From DATNPH01 sp036703315 (GTDB lineage: Bacteria; Cyanobacteriota; Cyanobacteriia; Cyanobacteriales; Coleofasciculaceae): DNA of 64,000 nucleotides. The position numbers and the translations under genes are program-made. The notes beneath the pieces were generated by a model. That model made no database searches and had not been told where the DNA came from. It saw nothing but the letters and a program-made list of their open reading frames with translations. Positions within the stretch are counted from its first letter, which is position 1. The number at the start of each line of letters is the position of its first letter. The stretch lies in contig DATNPH010000060.1 in the NCBI GenBank assembly GCA_036703315.1, forward strand, positions 1-64,000, given 5' to 3'. Positions 1-9,194 of the stretch are shown piece after piece.

Positions 1-3000
1 GCTGAGGGCATTTGTGTTGATGCTGGCGCGGGTTTTGTAGTGGTGGTCGAGTTGCCAAGCGGAGTTTAGCCCTAAGATTAGCAGGTTTTGCTCTGGTAGG
101 TGGTCTAGGGTGGCTTGCTGGTCGTAGTCGAGGGGATAGGGGTTTTGTTTGAGGGTTTCGTAGAATTGGCTGAAGTGGGCAAAGCGCTGTTTGTATTCGG
201 CTTCGTCTCGGACTCGGATGACACTTGCACTTTCTTCGATGTAGTGACCGTCTTTGAGTTCTCCGTCATAGTCGTCGCGGTCAATGAGTTTGTAAGCTTT
301 TTTTGCCAGTTTCCAGTTGAGGTCATGGTTGCCGGGAACGAGGATTATTTGGTCTGGGTTTAGGGGGAAGTCTTGGCGGAGGTTGTGGAGAAATTGTTCG
401 GCGGCTTTGTATTCTTCTTGTGTGGAGTAGTTGGCGATATCGCCGGAGAGGATGAGGGCGTCTAGGTGAGGGATGTTGATGTCGTTGCGTAGGTCTTCTG
501 CAAGTTGGTTAGACCAAAGGTTGGCTTGGTCGAGGGTGCCGAAGTGGAGGTCGCTGAGGTGGAGAATGTGCATTAGGGAAGTGGAGATGGGCTGGATTGG
601 TAGGATATTGGGCTGGGTTTCTGGAGTAGGATTTGGTTGGGTAAGGGTGTAGTTATAAAATTTCCAGCGCTCTTGAATTGATTGAAGTGCTTCTATAATT
701 TTATCAACTATGTATCTATGATTAATTGCATAAGATCTTTCATCTTTTAGGGCTTTAGTTAATGGAGTAATTACTGTGTCTGAACCAATTTTAATCAAAG
801 CATTTAACGCTTTTTCGTAAATATCATAATCCTTATTCTCTAAGGCTTCAGATAATGGAGGAATTACTGCACTTGAACCAATTTCCTCTAGAGCTTTTAC
901 CGCCATATTGACAAGAATAACATCTTTATCTTTTAAGGCTTTAGCTAACAATAAAATCGCGTAATCTGAACCTACTTTCCTTAGCGAATTCGTTGTCATT
1001 CGGCGGACAATGACATCTCGATCTTCTAAAGCTTTATCCAACAATGGAATTGCCGCATTTGAGCGAGTTTTACCTAGTGTCTCTGCCGCTATGCGGCGGA
1101 CAATAACATCTTGATCTTCTAAAGCTTTACCTAATAATGGAATTGCCGCATTTAAGCCAACATTCACTAGAGCGAATGTTACGCTTTTACGAATACCAGA
1201 ATTTTTATGTGCTAGGAATTTGGCTAATAATAAAATTGCCGAATATGAGCCAATTTTACCTAGTGCATATGCTGCTGTTGTACAAACAATAGAGTTTTTA
1301 TCTTCTACAGCTCTAGCTAGCGGAGTAACTGCTTCGTCTGTACCAATTTTACCTAGTGCTTCTGCTGCAAGCCAACGCACAACCTCATTTTCATCTTCCA
1401 GTGCTTTTATTAGCACGGGAATTGCTGTATCTGATCTAATTCTACCTAGTGCATGGCTAGCTTTCATACGAACAACAGAACTCTCATCTTCTAAAGCTTT
1501 AGCCAGTAGAGTAACTGCTTCATCTGAGTATATTTCGCCTAGTGACTCAGCTGCTATCTTCCGAACAACAAAATCCGTATCTTTCAAGGCTTTTGCTAGT
1601 AGAGGCATTGCTGTATCTGAACCAAGTTTATCTAACTCTTGGGCTGCTCTCCTACGAATAACAGATCTTTCATCATCTAGCGCTTGAGCTAATTGAGTGG
1701 TTTCTGTACTGGGGATAATTTTCTCTAATATAGGTGTTGAACTTATACGCTGAGCAAATTCTTCATCTTTCAAAGTTTCATCTTCCAAAGTTTTAGCTAA
1801 GATTGGCTCTACAGTAACAGAATAGTCTTTATGTTCTAGGAGCCTGTCTATAGCTGGAATTACTCGTTCAGACTTAGCTAATTCTAAAAGCTGGGTTTTG
1901 AGGAATTGAGGAATTTCTAACCAAGCTACCAAACCTACAGTTTGCGCTTGAAAGCTAGCTTTTACCGCCCCTGCTAATCTTGCTCCCAGCCACCAATCCA
2001 CCTCTAAGGCTAACTTCACCACTCGCACCGCCTGCGCCTCATCCTCCACCAACTCCAGCATCAGTGCCAGAGGCTCTGTCCATTTCAGATAATTCAGATA
2101 CTCCCGTTTCAACTCATCATCGCCCAGACTCGGTAACAGCTTCAGCAAACTTTCTGCTGTGTAATATTCCTGAATCAGTTGGTGCCGAAATTCAATCTGC
2201 TCCCCTGCCCCTACTTGAATCAGGTGATGGTTGAGTAAATCCTCCAGCCAACAGAGGGCGCAATCCTCTGGATGAGGCACTTTACCTCGCAAATACTCCG
2301 TTAGCACCGCTTCGGCTTGCTGCCTGGGAATAGCAACTTGCAACTGAGTCTTCTCTTCCCCAGAAGTCATCACCCAGGCTAAACGTTCCAATAGCCGATG
2401 CCACCAACGGCGAGACTCCTTAGAAATTGGGATATCCTGCTTAAGTTTGCGGTCATAACTAGTAGCAAACTGGCGAAACACCAAACCTAGATTCGGCGGC
2501 ACCTTCCCCATCGCCCTAAACAGGGAACACAGCATCCACAACAGCAGAGGTGTTTGCCCAAACTCCCGTAATCGACTGCCCAACTGCCTCAACATCTGCT
2601 CCCCTTGTTTTGACAGATAGGCGCGGACGAACTGCTGCATCTGCGCTTCACTCAGGGGTTGCATTTCCAGCTTCTTGGTAATACCCAAGTCGCCCCCTAC
2701 CCCCAAATCCCGCGTGGTGAAAATCATCGGCGTCGTCTTCTGGTAGTCCTGCCGAAATTTCTGCAAATCCCGCCGCGCTTCTTCCGAGGGCAATTCATTA
2801 AGTCCATCCACCAGCAGCAGCAATTGCCCCTGCCGTAGCCAGCTTTTAAGCGTTTCGGCATCTACCGTTAAATTGGGGTCATGCCGTTGTAGGAAGTCTT
2901 GGATTAAGTCGAGGATGGAGGTGCGGTAGTAGCGGAGTTCTACGAGGACGGGGATTTTCACCCCCCCAGCCCCCCTTATTAAGGGGGGAGCAAGAGAACT

Positions 3001-3399
3001 TGAATTTTCTTCCCCCCTTACCAAGGGGGGATTGAGGGGGGTTCTTTCCGATGTTTCGCCTGCTTCCCTTGCTCCCCTACACCTCTCCGCCTCTTCCAAC
3101 AACAACCTTACCAACGCCGTTGATTTCCCAGAACCCGGACGCCCTATCAACAATACATGCTCCGAGGCATACTTCCGTAACCCCTCCAGAACACTCAATC
3201 GCTCAACCTTCTCCTCCTCTTTCCCCCTCTCCTCCCTATCCCGTTCAACCGTCTGCACCATCAGCCCAAAATCAAACAACAACGGCGACGGTTGCGCTTC
3301 CACCCGCTTTTGTCCCACCACATCCGTAATGGTGTAAACCTGCCACCATTGAGCGTAAGTGTTGCAGAGAGATTTTAAATATCGGCTCCAATTCACCAT
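1..3399 (-). CDS. NACHT NTPase - HEAT repeat - metallophosphoesterase fusion (NLR-like), C-terminus outside window
   Basis: One uninterrupted minus-strand frame runs from an ATG at 3399 to base 1 (1133 residues) and continues outside the window. Residues 86-93 (GRPGSGKS) are a Walker A loop and 194-203 (LLLLVDGLNE) a Walker B, as in NACHT/STAND NTPases. About residues 500-900 are roughly thirteen 31-aa HEAT-like units of the type AIPLLxKALED..VRRxAAxxLGKIGSD. From residue 943 a calcineurin-like phosphoesterase starts with MHILHLSDLHFG, followed by GDIANYS and GNHDLNW. Family knowledge: prokaryotic STAND proteins pair a switch NTPase with a sensor repeat and an effector, often in antiphage defence; the defence role here is inference. 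Oddity: residues 121-147 between Walker A and B contain two copies of a palindrome-derived insert. MHILHLSDLHFG looks like the start of a free-standing phosphoesterase, so the fusion may be recent; an internal start at 573 cannot be excluded. Confidence 0.88.
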   Translation of the reverse strand, partial: MVNWSRYLKSLCNTYAQWWQVYTITDVVGQKRVEAQPSPLLFDFGLMVQTVERDREERGKEEEKVERLSVLEGLRKYASEHVLLIGRPGSGKSTALVRLLLEEAERCRGAREAGETSERTPLNPPLVRGEENSSSLAPPLIRGAGGVKIPVLVELRYYRTSILDLIQDFLQRHDPNLTVDAETLKSWLRQGQLLLLVDGLNELPSEEARRDLQKFRQDYQKTTPMIFTTRDLGVGGDLGITKKLEMQPLSEAQMQQFVRAYLSKQGEQMLRQLGSRLREFGQTPLLLWMLCSLFRAMGKVPPNLGLVFRQFATSYDRKLKQDIPISKESRRWWHRLLERLAWVMTSGEEKTQLQVAIPRQQAEAVLTEYLRGKVPHPEDCALCWLEDLLNHHLIQVGAGEQIEFRHQLIQEYYTAESLLKLLPSLGDDELKREYLNYLKWTEPLALMLELVEDEAQAVRVVKLALEVDWWLGARLAGAVKASFQAQTVGLVAWLEIPQFLKTQLLELAKSERVIPAIDRLLEHKDYSVTVEPILAKTLEDETLKDEEFAQRISSTPILEKIIPSTETTQLAQALDDERSVIRRRAAQELDKLGSDTAMPLLAKALKDTDFVVRKIAAESLGEIYSDEAVTLLAKALEDESSVVRMKASHALGRIRSDTAIPVLIKALEDENEVVRWLAAEALGKIGTDEAVTPLARAVEDKNSIVCTTAAYALGKIGSYSAILLLAKFLAHKNSGIRKSVTFALVNVGLNAAIPLLGKALEDQDVIVRRIAAETLGKTRSNAAIPLLDKALEDRDVIVRRMTTNSLRKVGSDYAILLLAKALKDKDVILVNMAVKALEEIGSSAVIPPLSEALENKDYDIYEKALNALIKIGSDTVITPLTKALKDERSYAINHRYIVDKIIEALQSIQERWKFYNYTLTQPNPTPETQPNILPIQPISTSLMHILHLSDLHFGTLDQANLWSNQLAEDLRNDINIPHLDALILSGDIANYSTQEEYKAAEQFLHNLRQDFPLNPDQIILVPGNHDLNWKLAKKAYKLIDRDDYDGELKDGHYIEESASVIRVRDEAEYKQRFAHFSQFYETLKQNPYPLDYDQQATLDHLPEQNLLILGLNSAWQLDHHYKTRASINTNALS
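2946..3045. repeat. Two copies of a C/G-run palindromic repeat inside the NACHT gene
   Basis: Two blocks of CCCCCC..(TTA)..AAGGGGGG, around 2960-2988 and 3014-3041, form short palindromes. They are read in frame as NPPLVRGE and APPLIRGAGG in the minus-strand NACHT protein. Related sequence occurs at 17337-17380 and 57412-57450. Confidence 0.75.
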
Positions 3400-3549
3400 G
3401 CCGAGAGAATTAAGTTGAGGTTGTTCTGATTCGGTATTCCCATAGGGACGCAAAGCTTTGCACCCCTACAAAACCAAAAACGTCCTTGTCATCTACCTGT
3501 CGTGCAGTGCTCTGATTTATCTTAGTCTCAGTAACCCCTGCACTGCCCC

Positions 3550-4044
3550 ATGTCTAGCCCATCCCCTGCCGACCCTCAACCCAAGTCAAAACCTGAAATA
3601 GAAATAGAGCTACTCAAGCAAGAATACTTCTTTCTACAAACCACAATCGAAGACTACAACAAACAAATCTGGGTAGTTAAAGCCCTAGGAATTACTGGGA
3701 CTGGCGCTGTAATTAGTCTAGCGCTACAACAAAAACAACAGGATGCTTTAATTGCCTTCATGGGTTGTGCCATTCCCATATTCTTCTGGGTTCTAGAGAG
3801 TCAATGGAAACACTTTCAGCGCGGTTTCTATCCCCGTGTAGCTGAGATTGAAAATATTTTAAAGGAGCGTGATTTTTGTAGTCCTGCTATTTTTGGCGAG
3901 TGGAGCCGTGCCTTTAAGCGGAATCCTACTCTTAAACGTCAAGGCTATCTCTGGGATGGTTTATTAAATCGCAGTGTGTACATCAGTTATGTGTTGGAAA
4001 TTGGTTTCCTTTTGATTTTGGCAGTGGTGCTGTCTTTAAAATAA
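3550..4044 (+). CDS. Small predicted membrane protein of unknown function
   Basis: 164 residues starting at ATG 3550. The first 45 residues are hydrophilic and charged (EIEIELLKQEYFFLQTTIED). Hydrophobic stretches lie at about 46-62, 68-84 and 148-163, so two or three membrane helices are likely, with an amphipathic or soluble loop between them. No enzyme motif is visible. It diverges from the NACHT-HEAT-phosphoesterase gene with about 150 bp between the starts, an arrangement seen for small membrane partners of defence NTPases, but a functional link is inference. I do not recognise the family. Confidence 0.7.
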   Translation: MSSPSPADPQPKSKPEIEIELLKQEYFFLQTTIEDYNKQIWVVKALGITGTGAVISLALQQKQQDALIAFMGCAIPIFFWVLESQWKHFQRGFYPRVAEIENILKERDFCSPAIFGEWSRAFKRNPTLKRQGYLWDGLLNRSVYISYVLEIGFLLILAVVLSLK

Positions 4045-4185
4045 TCTACGATCGCCTACCGATAAAAGTCCCTTTTCTCCTCCTCACCCTTAAGACAAAA
4101 ATTTTACGGATTTTTACTGAATAAAGTGTTGCTTTTTTTCCGCTAACCGTCTATTGTTGAAATTGTACACAACCATAAGCACAAA

Positions 4186-4226
4186 AGCCGCGCTGGTAAT
4201 GGTTGGTACGCCTTGACAGCGCGGCT
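4186..4226. other. Stem-loop with 10-bp perfect arms
   Basis: AGCCGCGCTG (4186-4195) pairs perfectly with CAGCGCGGCT (4217-4226) across a 21-nt loop. It lies between the converging 3550 and bestrophin genes. There is no U-tract on either side, so it is an RNA structure or bidirectional barrier rather than a classic terminator. Confidence 0.45.
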
Positions 4227-4310
4227 CACTCCCACATTAGATAGGAGCTTATTCCATCATGACAAAAAAACAACGAAGCGATCGCTTAGGCTGGAGGTTC
4301 AGGAATTCTA

Positions 4311-5240
4311 TCAATACCTCCAACTTACGTCGAACTCAGGTACGTCCCTTACACTCGGTGCCAATGCAACTAACTCTTCGATATTGCGTAGCATTGTGGC
4401 GCAGTTTGCATCCAACGGTAAGTCATTGGAATCGTGACCAAAGGGGTTTTCCATTTCACCCCCAATTTCATCAATACCCAACACAGTAAAACTAACCAAA
4501 GCCACAATGAATCCAGTAGACCACTGAAAAGAACTGACCAGTTGTGAGGGCAACAATAAGCAATAGATCAACAATAACGGTTTTAGAGGAATCCCATAAA
4601 CGATAGGGATGGGGGTTTTGATAATCCGCTCACAGGCACCTAAACTATTCACCATGATATCTAGCAATTTTTGAAGAGAAGCTAGCTGATAGCTACTCAG
4701 ACATTTGCGTTCATATTGCTTTTGTAGGTAATCTCCAATCCATAGCGCAACTTGTAGGGGTGGATTATCCGTACTTTGCAGCTTCAAATAGCGGTCTGGG
4801 GAAAGCAATAGCTCTAATTCGTTATTCACAGGTTCTTCCCTAAGATGCAATTTAGTAGAAACAGCAAAAGCTACTAATAAGCGCAGGGTTTCAACTTTCT
4901 TTACTCGGTCAATTGGTTCATTTTCTTTAACGGATACCAAAATCTGACGAGCTAAGTTTCGTACAGTATTGACTAAATGACCCCAGCTTTTTCGACCTTC
5001 CTGAAAGCGTTCGCAAGCCGTATTAGTTCTGAAAATCAATAATAAACCTAGGATGATATTCAGAATAAGACCACTCCATAGTGGCATAGCTACAGATATT
5101 CCAAGATTCTGAAGATTCTGAATACTTGAAACGACAAAGCCAAAGGCACCACACAGAATTACCCGGCTTAAAACGGCTGGAACGACGGAACCCTTAAGCT
5201 GTAAACCAGCTCGAAACCAACGCCGTCTCTCCTTATTCAT
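4311..5240 (-). CDS. Bestrophin-family (UPF0187) membrane anion channel
   Basis: 309 residues. Hydrophobic segments occur near residues 20-42 and 52-70, followed by the family signature FRTNTACERFQEGRKSWG at 70-87, then a long helical middle and two more hydrophobic segments around 215-250 (PLLLIYCLLLPSQLV, FIVALVSFTVLGID). The C-terminal LGIDEIGGEMENPFG motif is also typical of bestrophins. Bacterial bestrophins form pentameric ion channels; in cyanobacteria and chloroplasts related proteins are linked to anion or bicarbonate flux and thylakoid ion balance. That physiological role is inferred from the family. Length fits the family. The gene stands alone. Confidence 0.88.
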   Translation of the reverse strand: MNKERRRWFRAGLQLKGSVVPAVLSRVILCGAFGFVVSSIQNLQNLGISVAMPLWSGLILNIILGLLLIFRTNTACERFQEGRKSWGHLVNTVRNLARQILVSVKENEPIDRVKKVETLRLLVAFAVSTKLHLREEPVNNELELLLSPDRYLKLQSTDNPPLQVALWIGDYLQKQYERKCLSSYQLASLQKLLDIMVNSLGACERIIKTPIPIVYGIPLKPLLLIYCLLLPSQLVSSFQWSTGFIVALVSFTVLGIDEIGGEMENPFGHDSNDLPLDANCATMLRNIEELVALAPSVRDVPEFDVSWRY

Positions 5241-5576
5241 GCGACCTCTCTATGGTTCTCTTCACCGCATATGGTAGCCCAATAAATTAGAGTTAACCTC
5301 TGCCAACTCTAATTGATTTATTCGGTGCTAATTGACCAGCGAACTGTATCAATGAACACTATTTCTAGTTCTCCAAAATCAATAATCTATTGCTCCATCC
5401 ACTACAAAGCTAGAGGTAGGAAGAAAGTACATAGCTCGGCTGGAGTTATTTGTTCATGACTGTCCACCGAGTAAACATCAAAGCCTCTTTTTCAAGAAAC
5501 TATGATAGTTTTTTATGATTTTATTGTTTGTGTATTTTAGAGAATTTCTTGCAAAATTTCAAAGAGATGAAACTCC
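5241..5576. other. Intergenic stretch with no recognised feature
   Basis: 336 bp between the bestrophin start and the end of the ubiD-family gene. It is AT-rich, with no convincing ORF, hairpin or repeat. Promoter elements of the bestrophin gene are presumably near 5245-5300. Confidence 0.4.
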
Positions 5577-7085
5577 TTATCGCATATCGTAACCGAATAA
5601 GTTCGGATTAACTTCCCCTAACTGTAAATCTGCTAAGCCGTATTCAGCCCATCGTCGTTCAACCATTGCCGCTACATCTGGATCAGACTCTAGGGGCGAA
5701 CCCCACTCATGTTCGGTTTCCGGGGGAATTTTTGTGGTCGCATCAATCCCCATACGCCCGCCCAATCCTATCTTCTCGCTGGCAAAATCCAAACTATCAA
5801 AAGGAGTATTTGGCAAAATAAACACATCCCTCACAGGGTCAACCTTGGAACTAATCGCCCACACTACCTGACGCGGATCGCGAACGTTGATGTTTTTATC
5901 GACGACAATCACAAACTTGGTGTAGGTGAATTGAGGCAAGGCACTCCAGAACGCTAAGGCGGCACGTCGCGCTTGACCGGGATAGGCTTTGTCTATGGAG
6001 ATAATCGCTGCTTTGTAGCTGAGGGCTTCCATGGGTAGGAAGAAGTCAACGATTTCTGTAACTTGTTGCCGCAAAATGGGGGTGTAGATGCGGTTAAGCG
6101 CGATCGCCATCATCGCCTCTTCTTTGGGCGGACGTCCACTGAAGGTTGTCATATAAACGGGATCTTTACGATGCGTCATGCAGTGAAAGCGAACCAACGG
6201 TGAATCTTCCACCCCACCGTAATAGCCCATGTGGTCACCAAACGGACCATCTGGCAGCACTTCTCCTGGAGTAATTGTCCCTTCTAGAACAAATTCCGAA
6301 TCGGCTGGCACTTCTAAATCTACTGTTTTGCACTTCGCCAGCTGAACACCTGAACCGCCGTAAAGTCCAGCAAATAGCCATTCAGAGAGTTCTACAGGAA
6401 TCGGTGTGGCAGCTGCCATAATGATCAGGGGATCAACACCGAGAGCGATCGCTATTTCTAACTTCTGTCCCCGTTCCGCCGCCTTACGCAAGTGACGCGC
6501 CCCACCCCGCACCGACAGCCAATGCACAGTCATCGTATCAGGCGATTGCAGTTGCAGTCGGTAGACACCAACATTTGGTGTACCTGTCTCACAATCTTTA
6601 GTAATAACCAGTCCTAGAGTAATAATCTTGCCAGCATCGTCCCGATAAGGTCGAATTAGCGGTAGTTTGTTCAAATCCAGCGCATCGCCTTCGACTACGA
6701 CTTGCTGACAAGCGGGGAAAAAGTCGCGCCCTGGTTTTGCCTTGACAACATCAAACAAAATCTTGCCAAACTCCACTGCCTGGGAAATCTTCTTCGGTGG
6801 TTTCGGCTGTTGCAGCATTCCTAGCTTCTTACCCAAAGTCTCCAACTCCTGAGGATGCTCCATTTTCATCGCCCAGCAAACCCGTTCTTCTGTCCCCAAC
6901 AAATTTATGGCTACTGGAAAAGATGACCCTTTGACGTTCTCAAATAGTAGTGCCGGTCCACCCGCTTGTAGCATCCGGTTGGATATCTCGGCAATCTCTA
7001 AATCTGGGTCAACTAGGGCTGGAATTCTCCGTAACTGTCCTCGCTCTTCTAATAGTGTGATGAATGCCCGCAAATCTCTTGCCAT
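5577..7085 (-). CDS. UbiD-family prenylated-FMN-dependent decarboxylase
   Basis: 502 residues, full length for the family. The N-terminus (MARDLRAFITLLEERGQLRRI) is the usual UbiD opening. The core contains GLVITKD and NVGVYRLQL, and a glycine-rich stretch GEVLPDGPFGDHMGYYGGVE near residue 270 that lies in the prFMN/substrate region of UbiD proteins. The C-terminal half has VDKNINVRDPRQVVWAIS. The family carries out reversible decarboxylation of aromatic or unsaturated acids; in cyanobacteria a UbiD homologue is a candidate for the 4-hydroxybenzoate decarboxylation step of plastoquinone synthesis, but the substrate cannot be told from sequence. It diverges from truB with 89 bp between the starts. 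Confidence 0.92.
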   Translation of the reverse strand: MARDLRAFITLLEERGQLRRIPALVDPDLEIAEISNRMLQAGGPALLFENVKGSSFPVAINLLGTEERVCWAMKMEHPQELETLGKKLGMLQQPKPPKKISQAVEFGKILFDVVKAKPGRDFFPACQQVVVEGDALDLNKLPLIRPYRDDAGKIITLGLVITKDCETGTPNVGVYRLQLQSPDTMTVHWLSVRGGARHLRKAAERGQKLEIAIALGVDPLIIMAAATPIPVELSEWLFAGLYGGSGVQLAKCKTVDLEVPADSEFVLEGTITPGEVLPDGPFGDHMGYYGGVEDSPLVRFHCMTHRKDPVYMTTFSGRPPKEEAMMAIALNRIYTPILRQQVTEIVDFFLPMEALSYKAAIISIDKAYPGQARRAALAFWSALPQFTYTKFVIVVDKNINVRDPRQVVWAISSKVDPVRDVFILPNTPFDSLDFASEKIGLGGRMGIDATTKIPPETEHEWGSPLESDPDVAAMVERRWAEYGLADLQLGEVNPNLFGYDMR

Positions 7086-7174
7086 ATTAGGGATTAAGAA
7101 ATATGAATTATCTTTTCCTATTATGAGGGGAGTAGGGAAAAGAGACTTCCAGCCAATTCATATACGATTAAACT

Positions 7175-8077
7175 GTGCAAGGTTTTTTGAATTTAAACAA
7201 GCCAACTGGGTTAACGTCTCACGACTGTGTCGCTAGAGTGCGCCGTCTTGTGCGTCTCAAGCGAGTGGGACATGGAGGAACTTTAGATCCGGCTGCTACG
7301 GGTGTCTTGCCGATCGCGTTAGGTAAGGCAACCAGACTATTGCAGTATATGCCGCCGGATAAAGCCTACCGAGCAACAATCCGACTGGGAGTAAGGACAA
7401 CAACGGATGATCTCGAAGGGGAAGTGATCGCCACTCAATCAGCCGCAGAGTTGACGCTGGAGAATGTCAAGCCGTTACTCAAGCAGTTTGAGGGAAAAAT
7501 TCAGCAAGTGCCACCGATTTACAGTGCGATTCAGGTAAAGGGGAAACGCCTATATGATTTAGCTAGAGCTGGTGAAGTTACTGAAGTGCCAGAACGCACG
7601 GTAGAAATTTATCAAATCGAAGTTTTAGATTGGCGTTCAGGGGAGTTTCCGGAAATCGATGTAGCGATCGCCTGTGGTTCGGGAACGTATATTCGTGCGA
7701 TCGCTCGTGATTTGGGGGTATGCCTAAATATCGGCGGTGTGTTAGCGTCCCTGACTCGCACCCATAGTTGTGGCTTCTATCTAGCAGATAGCCTGACACT
7801 AGAGGAATTAGAAGCCCAACTGCACGACAACACCTTTGAGCCAGTTCCACCAGCCGTTGCTTTAAAGCATCTCGCCACTGTTACCTTACTAGCAGAAGAT
7901 GCCTACCGTTGGTGTCTAGGGCAACGTCTACCCTGGAAGAATACCTTAACTGATGCTTGTGGAAATGCGCTGCGGGTTCACCATGAAGATGGTGAGTTTT
8001 TAGGCATTGGTCAGGTAATTGAAGCAGAGCAAGGGCTATTGCTTGCTCCCCAAATGGTTTTTGCCTCAGCTGTCTGA
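7175..8077 (+). CDS. truB: tRNA pseudouridine(55) synthase TruB
   Basis: 300 residues starting with GTG at 7175 (MQGFLNLNKPTGLTSHDCV), the normal TruB N-terminus. The catalytic loop GHGGTLDPAATGVLPI places the nucleophilic Asp at residue 38. Further family motifs are KAYRATIRLGVRTTTDD, QVPPIYSAIQVKGKRLYDLAR and SGTYIRAIARDLG. It modifies U55 in the T-loop of elongator tRNAs. No ATG gives a better start, because conserved residues begin immediately after the GTG. Confidence 0.96.
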   Translation: MQGFLNLNKPTGLTSHDCVARVRRLVRLKRVGHGGTLDPAATGVLPIALGKATRLLQYMPPDKAYRATIRLGVRTTTDDLEGEVIATQSAAELTLENVKPLLKQFEGKIQQVPPIYSAIQVKGKRLYDLARAGEVTEVPERTVEIYQIEVLDWRSGEFPEIDVAIACGSGTYIRAIARDLGVCLNIGGVLASLTRTHSCGFYLADSLTLEELEAQLHDNTFEPVPPAVALKHLATVTLLAEDAYRWCLGQRLPWKNTLTDACGNALRVHHEDGEFLGIGQVIEAEQGLLLAPQMVFASAV

Positions 8078-8093
8078 GCTTTGAGAGGAAGTG

Positions 8094-8318
8094 CTACGAC
8101 AATGCTGAAAGCTCATTTACGACCTTAAGCCGCCCCCGGCGAAAGGAATGCAGCAATCTATCAACGGATGCTCTCTCTTCTTCAGTGAGTGCATCCTCTA
8201 ACATTGCGGCCATAAGCCCGTATCGGTCAGCTATTGTAATTTTTCTAGTGCTGCTGACTTGTGCAAATAAATCCGAGATGGCACCAGGTAAAAGACGAAC
8301 TTGAGAGGGAATCAGCAT
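8094..8318 (-). CDS. Small conserved-looking hypothetical protein
   Basis: 74 residues if the ATG at 8318 is used (MLIPSQVRLLPGAISDLF); an in-frame ATG at 8348 would add ten hydrophobic residues (MSNSKIFFCL) that look less protein-like. The body is a charged helical protein with KITIADRYGLMAAMLEDALTEEERASVDR. No catalytic motif is seen. It converges on truB with only 16 bp between them. I do not know its function. Confidence 0.6.
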   Translation of the reverse strand: MLIPSQVRLLPGAISDLFAQVSSTRKITIADRYGLMAAMLEDALTEEERASVDRLLHSFRRGRLKVVNELSALS

Positions 8319-8609
8319 CAGACAGAAGAAAATCTTACTATTTGACATTTTTAGTATTCATTGTTTAGCAGAGTTAGGGGATATGGGTCAGACCCCACAT
8401 CAGCCTGTTGATTGACCTAAATGGGGCCGGGGGCTATCGGATTAGGGGTTAGGCAGAAGAAAAAATCCAATCCCCCAAGTTTCCAGCCCCTGTTACGAGG
8501 CCTGATCTGTGTTCAACAAGCCTTTCGATACTAACTTTCCCTTAGCCAGAGATAACAGCAATGCTAAGGTCAGATAGCAGACTCACCAAGAAAGTACTTT
8601 TAAAGCTCA

Positions 8610-9131
8610 ATGAGCGTAGAGATTCAAAAACGATCACCCCTCAGATTAGTACTGAGCATCTGTATAGTCTTAGTTTTAGTTGCTACTTGTTGGATAGGAG
8701 CAACGTTAGCCTTTTCAGGAGGAATGATGTTTGCCGGGAACAGACCTACTACTATTGGTGTCCAGGCAGGGAAACTCGCGCCCTGTCCTGGTACGCCAAA
8801 CTGTGTCAGCAGCCAAAGCCAAGAGGCTACGCATAAAATTGAGCCGTTGACTTACAAGTCCACACCACAAGAGGCGATCGCTGACCTCAAAAAAGTAATT
8901 CAGAGCTTGCCGAAAACAAAAATCATCACTGAAACCGAGAATTACCTCTACGCAGAATTTACAAGTAAGCTGATGGGGTTTGTCGATGATGTGGAATTTT
9001 TGATTGATGACAATGCAAAAGTAATTCACGTTCGCTCCGCCTCACGCTTAGGAAAGTCTGACTTAGGAGTGAACCGTCAACGAATCGAAACCCTTAGAGC
9101 GAAACTCAACGAACTCAACAGCAAAGCTTAA
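8610..9131 (+). CDS. DUF1499 domain protein, membrane-anchored or exported
   Basis: 173 residues. Residues 10-32 form one hydrophobic helix (LVLSICIVLVLVATCWIGATLAF), a signal anchor or uncleaved signal peptide. The rest matches DUF1499: CPGTPNCVSSQSQ, then EAIADLKKVIQSLPKTKI, DDVEFLIDD and VIHVRSASRLGKSDLGVNRQRIE. The family is widespread in cyanobacteria and plastids but has no firm biochemical function. A hairpin terminator follows at 9162-9191. Confidence 0.85.
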   Translation: MSVEIQKRSPLRLVLSICIVLVLVATCWIGATLAFSGGMMFAGNRPTTIGVQAGKLAPCPGTPNCVSSQSQEATHKIEPLTYKSTPQEAIADLKKVIQSLPKTKIITETENYLYAEFTSKLMGFVDDVEFLIDDNAKVIHVRSASRLGKSDLGVNRQRIETLRAKLNELNSKA

Positions 9132-9161
9132 AAGCCACCATAAAGCGACTAGCTCTTTTTC

Positions 9162-9194
9162 AAAAGCGTCTCTAATTACGGAGACGCTTTTACT
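9162..9194 (+). terminator. Rho-independent terminator after the DUF1499 gene
   Basis: AAAAGCGTCTC (9162-9172) pairs with GAGACGCTTTT (9181-9191) across an 8-nt loop, and the downstream arm ends in a T-run. It is 30 bp beyond the stop codon. Confidence 0.8.

Noticed and set aside
1220..1687. 155-aa plus-strand ORF and the 1980-2234, 3032-3337 ORFs
   Set aside because: They are antisense to the in-frame NACHT-HEAT gene, which has clear domain motifs.
4213..4489. Plus-strand ORFs at the bestrophin 3' end
   Set aside because: Antisense to the bestrophin C-terminus.
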